This document shows, piece after piece, positions 33,174 to 42,333 of a DNA stretch of 46,988 nt (its first letter is position 1; each line of letters starts with the position of its first letter). Under the pieces are notes generated by a model that was not told where the DNA came from, did no database searches, and saw only the letters and a program-made list of their open reading frames with translations. Source of the stretch: an uncultured Pseudomonadota bacterium (lineage in GTDB: Bacteria; Myxococcota_A; UBA796; SXON01); contig CAIQVJ010000121.1 in NCBI GenBank assembly GCA_903875225.1, positions 1 to 46,988 of the forward strand. The letters are read 5' to 3'. Made by a program: the position numbers and the translations under genes.

Positions 33174-34778
33174 CTACGGGCAGGTCCTGTGCAGACGCCC
33201 GAGCGCGCCGTCCAGCTCACGGCGGATGTCCTCGCTCACGGCGGACTTCTTCGCATCGCAATAGTCGGCGGCAGCGCTGACGTCGTCACCCAACTTCTCG
33301 TTGGCGTAGCCCCGGCCGTAGAGCAGGTCGCCGTTGCCCCGGTTCTTCTGGAGGGCCTTGGAGAACACGTCGAAGGCGTCGCTGTACTTCCCCTTGTTGG
33401 CGAATGCCCATCCTTTCTTGATGGCGTCGCTGGTCGAGAGGGTGCCCGTCGACGTGGGCGGCGGGGCCGCCACGGGCGTGGCCGTGGGCCGGGTGGCCTC
33501 CGCGACAGGTTTCGCCGCCGGCGGGCGCGCAGCGACGGCCGCGGGCTGCGCGTTGTTAACGACGGCAGCGACTGGAGGCGCAGCAGCGGGCGTGACGGCA
33601 GCAGGCGTCGCCACAGTGGGCGTGACCGCAGCAGGCGTCGCCGCAGTGGGCGTGACCGCAGTCGGCGTGACCGCAGCAGGCGCGACGTCGACGGGCGGCG
33701 CCCGTTGGGCGACCGTGGACGGGGTGTGGGCCTCGGAAGCCACGGTGGACGGCGTGTGGGAGAAGTGCCACCCGAGGGCGGCGATGATCCCGATGAGGGT
33801 CACACCACCGACAAGAGCGAGGATCCCCATCACGCGGTTGTCGGTGGGCGGGGGCGGCTCATCGTCGAAATCGTCGGCCTCCGGTGATCGTTCCACCAGG
33901 CGGGGTCCAGGCGCCTCGAACTCGGCGACCATGTCCTGGAAGGACTGGAGCGTGGGGGCGGGCGGAGGGTGCTGGCCCGGCGGCGGCAGGCTCTGTCCCG
34001 ACAGGGTCGTGTACCCACGCCGAACGGGCACAGGCCCCTTGCGGATCTCCTCGGTGCGCTCCTGCAGGACCGACAACATGGTCGACTCCTGCGTGTCGGG
34101 CTCGGCGTACATCCCGCTCACGCGCGTGACCTCGTCCGGCTCGATGCGCGGCAAGTCTTCGGCCGGGGGCTCCGGGAGCGGCTGCGTGCGATCCGCCCAG
34201 GCGTCCTCCACGGCATCGACCACCGAGTCGTGCTCGAACTCCGCGGGGCCGCCGCCCAGGGTGGTGACGATGTCGGCGTCGTCCCGGCTCGGCTGGGCAT
34301 CCGCGTTCGACGGATCTGCAGCGAGCAGATCGACCGGTGCCGGCGCGGGGGGAAGGGGCGTGAGCGAGGGATGCCGGACCGGCAGATGCAAACGCTCCGC
34401 CGCAGCGAAGAACAGCTCGAGATCGGGCCGATCGCCGGCGCGCTCCCAGCGCTCGCCGTCGATCGAGAGCTGATCGTCCGGCTTCACCCGGCACTCGAGG
34501 ATCCAGCGCTGGAGCGTGGCCAGGTCGGTGGTCGGGTAGACCTCGCCTTCGGCGCGCACGGTGTACCCGGTGGGGGTAGCGGGTGCTGGGGGCGACGGCT
34601 GCTCCTCCCGGGGGAGCGGGGCCAGCGTCGCGGTGGGAGACGGCGTCGGCGCCGGGAATTCCACCTTGAACGTGTGGCCGCAGTGCGTGCAGCGAAAGCG
34701 CACCGCACCGCGCGCACGGAGCGAGCTAGGGGGCTCCGCGCGGTGGTGCGTCGAGCATTTTGGACAAACGACGTCCAT
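33174..34778 (-). CDS. Zinc-ribbon / GYF_2-like / transmembrane / TPR protein (paralog 2)
   Basis: The 534-residue protein has an N-terminal MJ0042-type zinc ribbon (Cys5, Cys8, Cys30, Cys33), a small GYF_2-like domain at about 71-130 (TTDLATLQRWILECRVKPDD, then FFAAAERL), a long acidic/Pro linker, one membrane segment (MGILALVGGVTLIGIIAALGW), a periplasmic Ala/Pro/Thr repeat (VTPTAVTPTAATPAAVTP) and a C-terminal TPR-like region (about 445-534). It begins one base after the stop of its paralog. The RBS GGGAGGG is inside the upstream gene's end. The layout (cytoplasmic sensor modules, single helix, periplasmic TPR) resembles proteins linked to gliding motility and envelope machines in myxobacteria, but the role here is unknown. 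Confidence 0.82.
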   Translation of the reverse strand: MDVVCPKCSTHHRAEPPSSLRARGAVRFRCTHCGHTFKVEFPAPTPSPTATLAPLPREEQPSPPAPATPTGYTVRAEGEVYPTTDLATLQRWILECRVKPDDQLSIDGERWERAGDRPDLELFFAAAERLHLPVRHPSLTPLPPAPAPVDLLAADPSNADAQPSRDDADIVTTLGGGPAEFEHDSVVDAVEDAWADRTQPLPEPPAEDLPRIEPDEVTRVSGMYAEPDTQESTMLSVLQERTEEIRKGPVPVRRGYTTLSGQSLPPPGQHPPPAPTLQSFQDMVAEFEAPGPRLVERSPEADDFDDEPPPPTDNRVMGILALVGGVTLIGIIAALGWHFSHTPSTVASEAHTPSTVAQRAPPVDVAPAAVTPTAVTPTAATPAAVTPTVATPAAVTPAAAPPVAAVVNNAQPAAVAARPPAAKPVAEATRPTATPVAAPPPTSTGTLSTSDAIKKGWAFANKGKYSDAFDVFSKALQKNRGNGDLLYGRGYANEKLGDDVSAAADYCDAKKSAVSEDIRRELDGALGRLHRTCP

Positions 34779-36308
34779 CTACCCTCCCAACGCGGTGATT
34801 TTGGCAAGGATGTCGGCCGAGTCCTTCGGGTTGGTCTTGAGGTAGGCCTGCCAGGCCGCGCTCGCTCCCGTGGTGTCCCCTTGTTCCTTGCAGATGTCGC
34901 CGATCATCTTGTAGGCGGACGCCTGCCCCTTCTGGGCGGCCTTCGTGAGGGAGACCCGCGCGCCGTCGAGATCACCGCTCTTGTACTGCGCCTCGCCCAG
35001 CTTGCGGAGGTACGTGGCGTTGCCGGGCTCGGCGCTCGATGCCGCCTGGTAGCCCGCTGCGGCCTGCTTCCAATCGCCCGACTTCGCCGAGGAGTCCGCC
35101 GCCGCAGCGAGGTCTGCCGGGGTGATGTCGGAGGGACCGGACGACGTTTGCGTCGGCGGTGCAGCAGGGAGGGGCGGCGGGAGGTTCGGCTGCGTCTGCG
35201 GCTGGACCGCGACTGCGCCCGGAGGCGGCCCGTGGGGCTTCACCGCCGTGAGTCCGTCCGGACGGCCGTCGCCATCGGCGTCCTCGTTGGGGTCTGTCGG
35301 GGCCGCTACGACGGGCGCCTCGGCCTGGGGGGCGACCGGCTGGAGGTGCTTGATGATGTCGTCCTTGACCGCCTGAGTGCTCGGTCCCACGCTGGCAGGC
35401 GCGGCCTTGGGCACGGCCACCGTGGGCTCGATCGCCCCGGGGCCCGCCGTGAAGTACCAGCCCACGGCCACCACGCCCAGCAGGACCAGGGCGCCCAGTG
35501 CGTAGGTGGGCGTGTTGTTCGCAGCCTCCGCCTTCTTCTTCGCGGGTGCGGCCGCCTTCTTGGCCGCGGGCTTCTGGGCGAACGGATCCCGAAATGGCGT
35601 AGTGGACGGCGCCGCCGGCGCGGGGCGCACCGGCACGACCTCTTCGACGATCGGCTTCCGCGAGACGGGCGGGATGTACTCCCCGGTCGCAGAGTCCTTC
35701 GGCAACGAACGGTTGAGCTCCTCCCAGGTCTGCACGAAGAACATGTCGAGGTCCACGATCTCGCCGAGGGGCTTCCACAGCTTTCCGTCGTAGGAGATCA
35801 CGTCCGCCGCGGTGACGCGGCCGTCCTGGATGTACTTGCGCAGCGTCTTGATGTCGCTGAAGTCGTAGATGAGACCGATCTTGATCTTCACCTTCCACGT
35901 AGACACGCCGACTTTTTTGAAATCCAGCGTCGGGGAGCGCGCGGCGGCCTCCTCCGCCGAGATCTGGAAGGTCTCCGGTGGTTCGAAGGGCACTGCCAGC
36001 GTCGGGTTCGCCGGCCGGCGCAGATCCGGGGGCTTCTGCATCCCGATCCGGGTGGGCTCCTCGTCCCACTCGTTGTCCGCCGGCGCACCGTTCTGGAGCG
36101 CCGCGGCCATGCCGGAGGCGAGGTTCGGGGCGGCGGCGCGTGTTTCCTCGATCTTGGCGATCGACTCGGGCAGCGGCCCGGTCGTACCGCCGGGGTAGAC
36201 GACGAACACGTGCTTGCACTTCGGACACGTGATCTTGGCACCACGTCCGGTGACTTTGGATTCGTCCAGCTTGTAGCGAGACGAGCAAGCGGGGCAGGTG
36301 ACGATCAA
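34779..36308 (-). CDS. Zinc-ribbon / GYF_2-like / transmembrane / TPR protein (paralog 1)
   Basis: The 509-residue protein starts at TTG (36306-36308) with AAGGAG six bases upstream. This start gives the canonical MJ0042 zinc ribbon IVTCPACSSRYKLDESK with Cys5, Cys8, Cys28 and Cys31; the longer frame has no such beginning. A GYF_2-like domain follows at about 135-198 (FSDIKTLRKYIQDGRVTAAD, GKLWKPLGEIVDLDMFF). Then come a Lys/Ala-rich stretch, one membrane segment (ALGALVLLGVVAVGWYF), a Pro-rich linker and a TPR region (about 385-509). It shares domain order with the next gene, from which it is separated by no bases, so the pair is a tandem duplication with strong divergence. Confidence 0.82.
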   Translation of the reverse strand: MIVTCPACSSRYKLDESKVTGRGAKITCPKCKHVFVVYPGGTTGPLPESIAKIEETRAAAPNLASGMAAALQNGAPADNEWDEEPTRIGMQKPPDLRRPANPTLAVPFEPPETFQISAEEAAARSPTLDFKKVGVSTWKVKIKIGLIYDFSDIKTLRKYIQDGRVTAADVISYDGKLWKPLGEIVDLDMFFVQTWEELNRSLPKDSATGEYIPPVSRKPIVEEVVPVRPAPAAPSTTPFRDPFAQKPAAKKAAAPAKKKAEAANNTPTYALGALVLLGVVAVGWYFTAGPGAIEPTVAVPKAAPASVGPSTQAVKDDIIKHLQPVAPQAEAPVVAAPTDPNEDADGDGRPDGLTAVKPHGPPPGAVAVQPQTQPNLPPPLPAAPPTQTSSGPSDITPADLAAAADSSAKSGDWKQAAAGYQAASSAEPGNATYLRKLGEAQYKSGDLDGARVSLTKAAQKGQASAYKMIGDICKEQGDTTGASAAWQAYLKTNPKDSADILAKITALGG

Positions 36309-36360
36309 CGAGGCTCCTTGTAGCGGACTGGGCGCAGGAAACGAACGGGGAGGCGGGCTC

Positions 36361-38715
36361 CTAGGGGAGCAGGATGTCCATCCGGGCGCTGACAGCGAAC
36401 ACGGTTCTCGGTCCGTGCTTTCGAAAGTGTATCGTAAGACGCGGATTCGAGGGGATGCCATCGCGCGAGGAGACGGTTCCCTCCCCCAGCAACGGGTGGA
36501 AGACCTCCGCTCCGGGGTGAAAAGCGTCCAATGAATCGGGAGTCATCCGGCGCCGATCGCTCGGCGGCGCGGCAGCCACGAATTGTGCGGGACGACTTGC
36601 AGCCGCCGGCAGGGCTGGTGCGGCCATCGGCCGCCCGGTGCGCGTGGGGGGGCTCGAAGTCCAGGCGGGCCGGGCCTCGAAACGCGATCGTCCCGATGCC
36701 GCCTGGGTGGCTGCGTGGCCGGGCGGGTTGTCGCCGAAGGCAGGCAACGGCACCTCGAGCACGAACCGGGAGAGCGTGGTGGGCATGATGCCGCCATCCA
36801 TCTGACGGCGAATTCGCGGCGCAGTCAGGTAGAGCCGCTCGCGGGCGCGTGTGTAGGCGACATATGCGAGTCGTCGTTCCTCCTCGATCTCGGCTTCAGA
36901 CTCAGAACGCGCGTGGGGGAAGCAACCTTCCGTAAGTCCGACCACGAAGACCACCGGATACTCGAGTCCCTTGGCGAGATGCACGGTGAGCAGGGTGACT
37001 TTTCCATCTTCGCTCGGGAGCTCGTCGGCCTGGCCGGACAGCGCCGCGCGGTCGAGGAAGCTCGCGAGCCGCTCGTACGCGTCCGCTTCGGGATTCGTGG
37101 CGTCGAACTCCCGCGAGCTCTCGGCCACGGCGCGCGCCAGTTCGTGGATGTTCTCGAGCCTGCCGCGGCTCTCGTCGGTGTTCTCGGCCTCCAACTCCGC
37201 GATGTACCCGGTTATCTTGGCGGTGTAGAGCACGAGATCGCCCGGCTGCATGGTCATCACCGCAGCGGAGAGCCCGTCGACGATACTGCAGAAGGCGGTC
37301 AGTCCTTTTGACGCGCGCCCCTCGCCGCCGGTGAGCCGCGCGGCGCGGTAGAGCGAGACGCCATGGCGGGCCGCCTCGAACTTCAGTCCTTCGAGCGCCT
37401 TTTCACCGACGCCCCGCGTGGGCACGTTCACGACGCGCAAAAAGCTCATGTCGTCGGAGGGGTTGAGCACCACGCGCAGGTACCCGAGCAGGTCCCGAAC
37501 CTCGCGCCGCTCATAGAACTTGCGCCCGCCCACCAGGGTGAACGGGATCTTCGCATCCGTGAGCACTCGCTCGAAGGCGCGGCTCTGCGCGTTGGTCCGG
37601 TAGATGATCGCGATGTCGCCGGGCTTGTAGACCTTCGGCGCCGCAACGGCGCTCCGGTTGAACGGCCCGACGGGCGGAGCGCCCCGCATCAAGCGTCGGA
37701 TCTCGGTGACGACCATGTCGGCTTCGGAGAGCTCGTCGGGAGCGTGGAACAGCCGCAGGGGCTCCCCCGCATCTGCACTGGTGCGAAGCGTCTTTTCCTT
37801 GCGTCCGAGGTTGTTTCGCACCACGCCCGACGCCGCGTTGAGGATGAGCGCAGTGGAGCGGTAGTTCTGCTCCAACCGGATGACCTTGGCATCCGGAAAA
37901 TCCTTCTCGAAATCCAGGATGTTTCGGATGTCCGCGCCCCGGAAGCTGTAGATGGACTGGTCGTCGTCACCCACCACCGCCAGGTTGCGACGCGCCTCGG
38001 CGAGCAGGCGGATCATCCTGTACTGGGCGGCGTTGGTGTCCTGGTACTCGTCCACCATCAGGTAGTGGAACTTGTCGGTCCATTTCTGGAGGATCTCCGG
38101 AAAGGCGGTCCAGAGCTCGACCACCTTGCCGATGAGGTCGTTGAAGTCCAGCGCGTTCGCCTTCTTGAGCCGCGCCTCGTAGGCGGAGTACACGGCCGGG
38201 AGCCTGTCGTGCCAGCCCGACAGCGGACCGTTCGCGCGGATCTGGCCGACGATCGCCTCGGGCCCGTACAGCCTGTTCTTCGCGCGGTCGATCTGGGAGC
38301 GGAAGCTTGCGGGCGGGATGCGTTTGGGGTCGATGCCGAGCTCGGTCCCGACCTGCTTGAGCGCCCGCATCTGGTCATCGTCGTCCCAGATCGCGAAGTT
38401 GCGCCCGTAGCCGAGCGGCTCGATGTCGCGGCGCAGGATGCGCACGCAGGAGCTGTGGAAGGTGCTGACCCAGACATCGTCGGCCGTGGTGCCCACGAGA
38501 GCCCTCACCCGCTCCTTCATCTCGCCGGCGGCCTTGTTGGTGAACGTGACCGCGAAGATGTTCCAGGGTCGAACGCCCGACTCCAGGAGATACCCGACGC
38601 GGCGGGTGAGCACGCGCGTCTTGCCGGATCCAGCGCCCGCGAGGATCAGCAGCGGCCCCTCGGTCGTCTGGACGGCCTCGGCCTGCTCGGGGTTCAGATC
38701 GTCGACGAGGCTCAC
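36361..38715 (-). CDS. pcrA: UvrD/PcrA-type ATP-dependent DNA helicase
   Basis: The 784-residue superfamily 1A helicase has LILAGAGSGKTRVLTRR (Walker A 27-33), FTNKAAGEMKERV, MVDEYQDTN, GDDDQSIYSFRGA, EQNYRST, LTVHLAKGLEYPVVF and VAYTRARERLYL, all in the usual order. It unwinds DNA in repair, replication restart and conflict resolution. The last 55 residues (AEVFHPLLGEGTVSSRDG and on) match the Tudor-like C-terminal domain by which PcrA/UvrD binds RNA polymerase, joined by a Pro/Ala linker. The start is GTG at 38715, overlapping the glmU stop (GTGA). Confidence 0.94.
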   Translation of the reverse strand: MSLVDDLNPEQAEAVQTTEGPLLILAGAGSGKTRVLTRRVGYLLESGVRPWNIFAVTFTNKAAGEMKERVRALVGTTADDVWVSTFHSSCVRILRRDIEPLGYGRNFAIWDDDDQMRALKQVGTELGIDPKRIPPASFRSQIDRAKNRLYGPEAIVGQIRANGPLSGWHDRLPAVYSAYEARLKKANALDFNDLIGKVVELWTAFPEILQKWTDKFHYLMVDEYQDTNAAQYRMIRLLAEARRNLAVVGDDDQSIYSFRGADIRNILDFEKDFPDAKVIRLEQNYRSTALILNAASGVVRNNLGRKEKTLRTSADAGEPLRLFHAPDELSEADMVVTEIRRLMRGAPPVGPFNRSAVAAPKVYKPGDIAIIYRTNAQSRAFERVLTDAKIPFTLVGGRKFYERREVRDLLGYLRVVLNPSDDMSFLRVVNVPTRGVGEKALEGLKFEAARHGVSLYRAARLTGGEGRASKGLTAFCSIVDGLSAAVMTMQPGDLVLYTAKITGYIAELEAENTDESRGRLENIHELARAVAESSREFDATNPEADAYERLASFLDRAALSGQADELPSEDGKVTLLTVHLAKGLEYPVVFVVGLTEGCFPHARSESEAEIEEERRLAYVAYTRARERLYLTAPRIRRQMDGGIMPTTLSRFVLEVPLPAFGDNPPGHAATQAASGRSRFEARPAWTSSPPTRTGRPMAAPALPAAASRPAQFVAAAPPSDRRRMTPDSLDAFHPGAEVFHPLLGEGTVSSRDGIPSNPRLTIHFRKHGPRTVFAVSARMDILLP

Positions 38716-40064
38716 CGGGTCTGTCGCGCGCGCAGCTGGGAGGCGCGACCCTCGTGGTTCTTCTGCATGCCACGGGCGATCGCGATGGCATCGGCCGGCA
38801 CGTCCTGGGTGATCGTGCTCCCCGCGCCGACGATGGCGCCCTCACCGATGCTCACGGGGGCCACGAGCGCCGTGTTGGAGCCGATGAACGCTCCCTTTGC
38901 GATGTGCGTCTTGTGCTTGTGCACGCCGTCGTAGTTGCAGGTGATGGTCCCTGCACCCACGTTGACGCCCTCGCCGATGTCGGCATCGCCGATGTACGAC
39001 AGGTGATTGGCCTTGGCGCCCCGCCGGATCACGGCGTTCTTGATCTCCACGTAGTTGCCCACGTGCGTGTCCTCTTCGAGCACGGCGCCCGGCCGCAGCC
39101 GCGCCATGGGCCCGACGAGCGCGCCCGAAGCCACGTTGGCACCGTCACATACCGAGCCTGCATGGATCACCGCGCCGGGTCCGACCGACGAGTTGCGGAC
39201 GACGCAGTGGGGACCGACCGTGCCCGCGATCGTGCAGCGCCCCTCGATCACCGCCCCGAACCCGACACTGGCCCCGGGGAGGAGCACCGCGGCGGCATCT
39301 ACGGAGGCGTAGTCGAGATCTGCGAAATCGACCCCGATCTCGGCCCACGCCCGGTTGACCCGGCGGCGCAGCACAGCCCGTGCGTCCGCCAGCTGCGCCT
39401 TGTCGTTCACGCCTGCGAACGCGGATGCAGGGAAGCCGCTCGCTACACCCGTGATCCCGCCATCCAGCCGGCCCGCGAGATCGGTCACGTAGTACTCCCC
39501 CTTCGGCGGGTGTGCCGCGAGGTTTCGAACCTCGGCGTGCAGGTACTCGGCCTCAAAAGCGTACAGACCGCTGTTGACCTCCTGGATGGCGAGCTGCGCG
39601 GGCGAACACTCGGCGTGCTCCACGATGCCGGCGCCCCGGTCGATGCGACCGTAGCCCGCAGGGTCCTGGGCGTGAAAACTCGCCACTGTCGCCAGCCTCC
39701 CGGGAGACGCTGCGTGCGCATCGAGCAGCCTCCGGATGTCGCTCGCCTGGAGGAGGGGCGTGTCCCCCGCTGTCACCAGCACGGGGCCGCGGGCCGGAAG
39801 CTGGGCCAGCGCGCATCGCAAGGCATCCCCCGTGCCCTTCGGGGACTCCTGGCGCACGAAACGGACCCCACCGTCCCGGAGCGCCGACATCACCGCCTCC
39901 TCCTGGTGGTGCACGACGACGACGATGTCATCGACACCGGCCTCGCGCAACGCCGCCACGATCCACCCCACCATCGGGCGACCGAGCAGGGGGTGAAGGA
40001 CCTTCGCAAGGGGGGACCGCATCCGGGTTCCCAACCCCGCGGCGAGCACCACAGCAGTTGACAT
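38712..40064 (-). CDS. glmU: Bifunctional GlmU (N-acetylglucosamine-1-phosphate uridyltransferase / acetyltransferase)
   Basis: The 450-residue enzyme makes UDP-GlcNAc for peptidoglycan and lipopolysaccharide. The N-terminal uridyltransferase domain shows VVLAAGLGTRMRSPLAKVLH (Lys21), then SPKGTGDALRCAL and TAGDTPLL. The C-terminal left-handed beta-helix acetyltransferase shows HVGNYVEIKNAVI, KANHLSYIGDADIGEG and GAGTITCNYDG. Both active sites look complete. The ATG at 40064 heads a run of minus-strand genes: glmU, pcrA, then the zinc-ribbon pair. It is divergent from the lipoprotein gene at 40139. Confidence 0.95.
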   Translation of the reverse strand: MSTAVVLAAGLGTRMRSPLAKVLHPLLGRPMVGWIVAALREAGVDDIVVVVHHQEEAVMSALRDGGVRFVRQESPKGTGDALRCALAQLPARGPVLVTAGDTPLLQASDIRRLLDAHAASPGRLATVASFHAQDPAGYGRIDRGAGIVEHAECSPAQLAIQEVNSGLYAFEAEYLHAEVRNLAAHPPKGEYYVTDLAGRLDGGITGVASGFPASAFAGVNDKAQLADARAVLRRRVNRAWAEIGVDFADLDYASVDAAAVLLPGASVGFGAVIEGRCTIAGTVGPHCVVRNSSVGPGAVIHAGSVCDGANVASGALVGPMARLRPGAVLEEDTHVGNYVEIKNAVIRRGAKANHLSYIGDADIGEGVNVGAGTITCNYDGVHKHKTHIAKGAFIGSNTALVAPVSIGEGAIVGAGSTITQDVPADAIAIARGMQKNHEGRASQLRARQTR

Positions 40065-40138
40065 CGGACCAATCTATCAAGGAACGGCCGAGCCCGGGGC
40101 ATGCCGCACGATATGATGCGTGCCCATCCGGAGTCGGA
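40065..40138 (+). promoter_or_regulatory. Divergent spacer with possible -10 for the lipoprotein operon
   Basis: TATGAT at 40112-40117 is a good -10 match, 21 bases before the GTG start at 40139; no good -35 is seen 17 bases upstream. GGAG at 40130-40133 is the probable RBS. On the minus strand TAGATT near 40069 could serve glmU. Confidence 0.35.
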
Positions 40139-40507
40139 GTGTTGTTCTCGTTCCCCACGATCCTGGCGCTCGGCGCGCTCACGGGATGCGCTGCCCCCGG
40201 CGATGACTCCGGTGCCATCAGCGACTCCGGCGACCCGGTGGACACCCAGGACCACTTTGAGTGCCCCACTCCGGAGATCCGCGTGTCGGGCGACGATCCG
40301 CCCGTGGTCGACGACTACTGGGAGGTGTTCCTGTGGTGCGACAACACGCTGATGACGGGTGCCATGCACATGGGCATCGATCCGCCGTCGATGGCGACGA
40401 TCGAGGACTACCACCTGACCTTCAACGAGGCGGGCGTGGGAACGCTCTCCGTGCAGGTGGGCACGATCAAGGGCGAGCGCGAAGTGGACGTCGGGAGCGC
40501 TCCGTAG
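40139..40507 (+). CDS. Small lipoprotein of unknown function
   Basis: The 122-residue protein starts at GTG (40139), which yields a clean lipoprotein signal LFSFPTILALGALTGC (Cys17). An acidic linker (GDDSGAISDSGDPVDTQD) precedes a small beta-rich domain with two Cys (HFECPTPEIRV, FLWCDNT) and alternating hydrophobic strands to the end. No family is recognised. The stop shares one base with the start of the PilB/GspE gene, so they are cotranslated. The longer frame from 40058 has no signal peptide and is unlikely. Confidence 0.7.
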   Translation: MLFSFPTILALGALTGCAAPGDDSGAISDSGDPVDTQDHFECPTPEIRVSGDDPPVVDDYWEVFLWCDNTLMTGAMHMGIDPPSMATIEDYHLTFNEAGVGTLSVQVGTIKGEREVDVGSAP

Positions 40508-42321
40508 TGTCGCGAGGGCCCTCGCTCACGCAAATCCTGGACATCCTGGTAGCAGGCGGGCACCTGCACGCCGGCCAGAAGCAGGACGTGCTGAACCGGG
40601 GAAAGGAGCAGTCGCGGCACCTTTTGCTGGATCGACGCGCGGAGCTGCGCCGCCTGCTGGGGCGGCAGCGGGTGAGCTACACGATCTCGGACATCGAGCT
40701 GGTCGCGAGCTTCCGGTTCCGGAAGGACGATCGGGCGCCAGCGCTCGACGAAGAGCAGATCACCGAGGCCGTGGCGCTGCACGAGGGGTACACCTTCGTG
40801 CGGATCGACCCGCTCCAGCTCAATTTCAAGCTGGTGGTGGACGCCTTCGGCGGCCCGTTCGCCGAGAAACACATGGTGATCGCGGTCGACGACAAGCTCG
40901 ACGCGCTCACCGTAGCGCTGTGCGACCCGTGGAACACCGATCTGCTGGGCAGCCTGGCCCAGTTCAAGAAGAAGCCGATCCGGCCCGTGATGGCCTGCAA
41001 GTCGGAGATCCTGAAGGTCATCGCGGAGTTTCATGGGTTCCGGCGGTCGATGCGCGCTGCGGAGGCCGACTTTGCGGACGAACTGCCGGACATCTCGAAC
41101 CTGGAGTCGCTCTACAAGGTGCAGGGCACCAACGAGCTCGAGGCGACAGACCAGCCGGTGGTCCAGGCGGTCTGGTACCTGCTGAACTACGCGTTCGACA
41201 ACCGGGCCTCCGACATCCACATCGAGCCCAAACGGGAGGATGCCCTGGTCCGCATGCGGATCGACGGCGTGCTCCACCCGGTCCACCGCCTGCCGCGGAC
41301 GGTGCACCCCGCGATCATCAGCCGGATCAAGCTGCTGGCCCGCCTGGACATCGCAGAGCGGCGCCGCCCCCAGGATGGCCGGTTCAAGACCACGTTTGGC
41401 AACACCGAGGCGGAGATGCGGGTGAGCACGGTGCCCACCGTGTTCGGCGAGAAGGCCGTGTTGCGCATCTTCGACCCCAGTGTCCTCAAACAACCGCTTT
41501 CGGATCTCGGCTTTTTCGAGACCGAGCTGATGCAGTACAACGAGATGATCCACGCGAGCAGCGGGATGGTGCTGATCACCGGCCCAACCGGCTCGGGCAA
41601 GACCACCACGCTGTACAGCAGCCTCCACCACATCGCCAACCCGCGGATCAACATCTGCACGTTGGAGGACCCGATCGAGATGGTGCACGAGGCGTTCAAC
41701 CAGCTGCCGATGCAGCCGAAGATCGGCTTCACGTTCGGATCCGCGCTCAAGAACGTGCTGCGGCAGGATCCAGACGTCATCATGATCGGCGAGATCCGCG
41801 ACGCAGACACGGCGGAGAACGCCGTGCAGGCCGCGCTCACGGGCCACCTCGTGCTGTCCACGCTGCACACGAACGACGCCGCGAGCGCTGTCGCCCGGCT
41901 GCTCGATCTCGGCGTGCTGCCCTTCCTGCTGTCCGGCACGCTGCTCGGGGTGATCGCCCAGCGCCTGGTGCGAAAGGTGTGCGTGTACTGCGCACGCGAA
42001 GAGCTCCTCACGGCCGAGCAGATCGAGATGCTCAACATCCGCGGCGCCGAAGGGCGACGCCTGAAGGTCAAGCGGGGCATGGGCTGCCCGAAGTGCCGCG
42101 GCACCGGGTACAAGGGGCGGACCGGCGTGTTCGAGGTGATGCAGATGACACCCCGGCTCCAGCGCCTGGTGCAGGAAAAGGCCTCGGCCCAGGACATCAA
42201 GCGCGAGGCGGTGAACGACGGGATGCTCACCCTGCGCGAGTACGCGATCAAGAAGCTCGCCCGCGGGGAGACGACGATCGACGAGGTGACCGCCGTCACC
42301 GACGAAACCCACCTGTACTGA
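40507..42321 (+). CDS. GspE/PilB-family secretion or pilus assembly ATPase
   Basis: The 604-residue ATPase has an N-terminal MshEN-like part (about 1-190), then the hexameric motor domain: SDIHIEPKREDALVRMRIDG, Walker A GPTGSGKTTT from 359, LEDPIEMV, the Walker B region DPDVIMIGEIRD, and HTNDAASAVARL. The tetracysteine zinc site is present (CVYC at 492-495 and CPKC at 527-530). Such ATPases power type II secretion, type IV pilus extension or related systems. There is no pilin, secretin or platform gene beside it; only a GspC-like gene 27 kb away. The start GTG at 40507 overlaps the preceding stop by one base. Confidence 0.92.
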   Translation: MSRGPSLTQILDILVAGGHLHAGQKQDVLNRGKEQSRHLLLDRRAELRRLLGRQRVSYTISDIELVASFRFRKDDRAPALDEEQITEAVALHEGYTFVRIDPLQLNFKLVVDAFGGPFAEKHMVIAVDDKLDALTVALCDPWNTDLLGSLAQFKKKPIRPVMACKSEILKVIAEFHGFRRSMRAAEADFADELPDISNLESLYKVQGTNELEATDQPVVQAVWYLLNYAFDNRASDIHIEPKREDALVRMRIDGVLHPVHRLPRTVHPAIISRIKLLARLDIAERRRPQDGRFKTTFGNTEAEMRVSTVPTVFGEKAVLRIFDPSVLKQPLSDLGFFETELMQYNEMIHASSGMVLITGPTGSGKTTTLYSSLHHIANPRINICTLEDPIEMVHEAFNQLPMQPKIGFTFGSALKNVLRQDPDVIMIGEIRDADTAENAVQAALTGHLVLSTLHTNDAASAVARLLDLGVLPFLLSGTLLGVIAQRLVRKVCVYCAREELLTAEQIEMLNIRGAEGRRLKVKRGMGCPKCRGTGYKGRTGVFEVMQMTPRLQRLVQEKASAQDIKREAVNDGMLTLREYAIKKLARGETTIDEVTAVTDETHLY

Positions 42322-42333
42322 GCGGACAACCTG

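Noticed and set aside
33590..33700. Short GC-rich direct repeats considered as a non-coding repeat
   Set aside because: They encode the Ala/Pro/Thr linker (VTPTAVTPTAATPAAVTP) of the zinc-ribbon protein and are explained by it.
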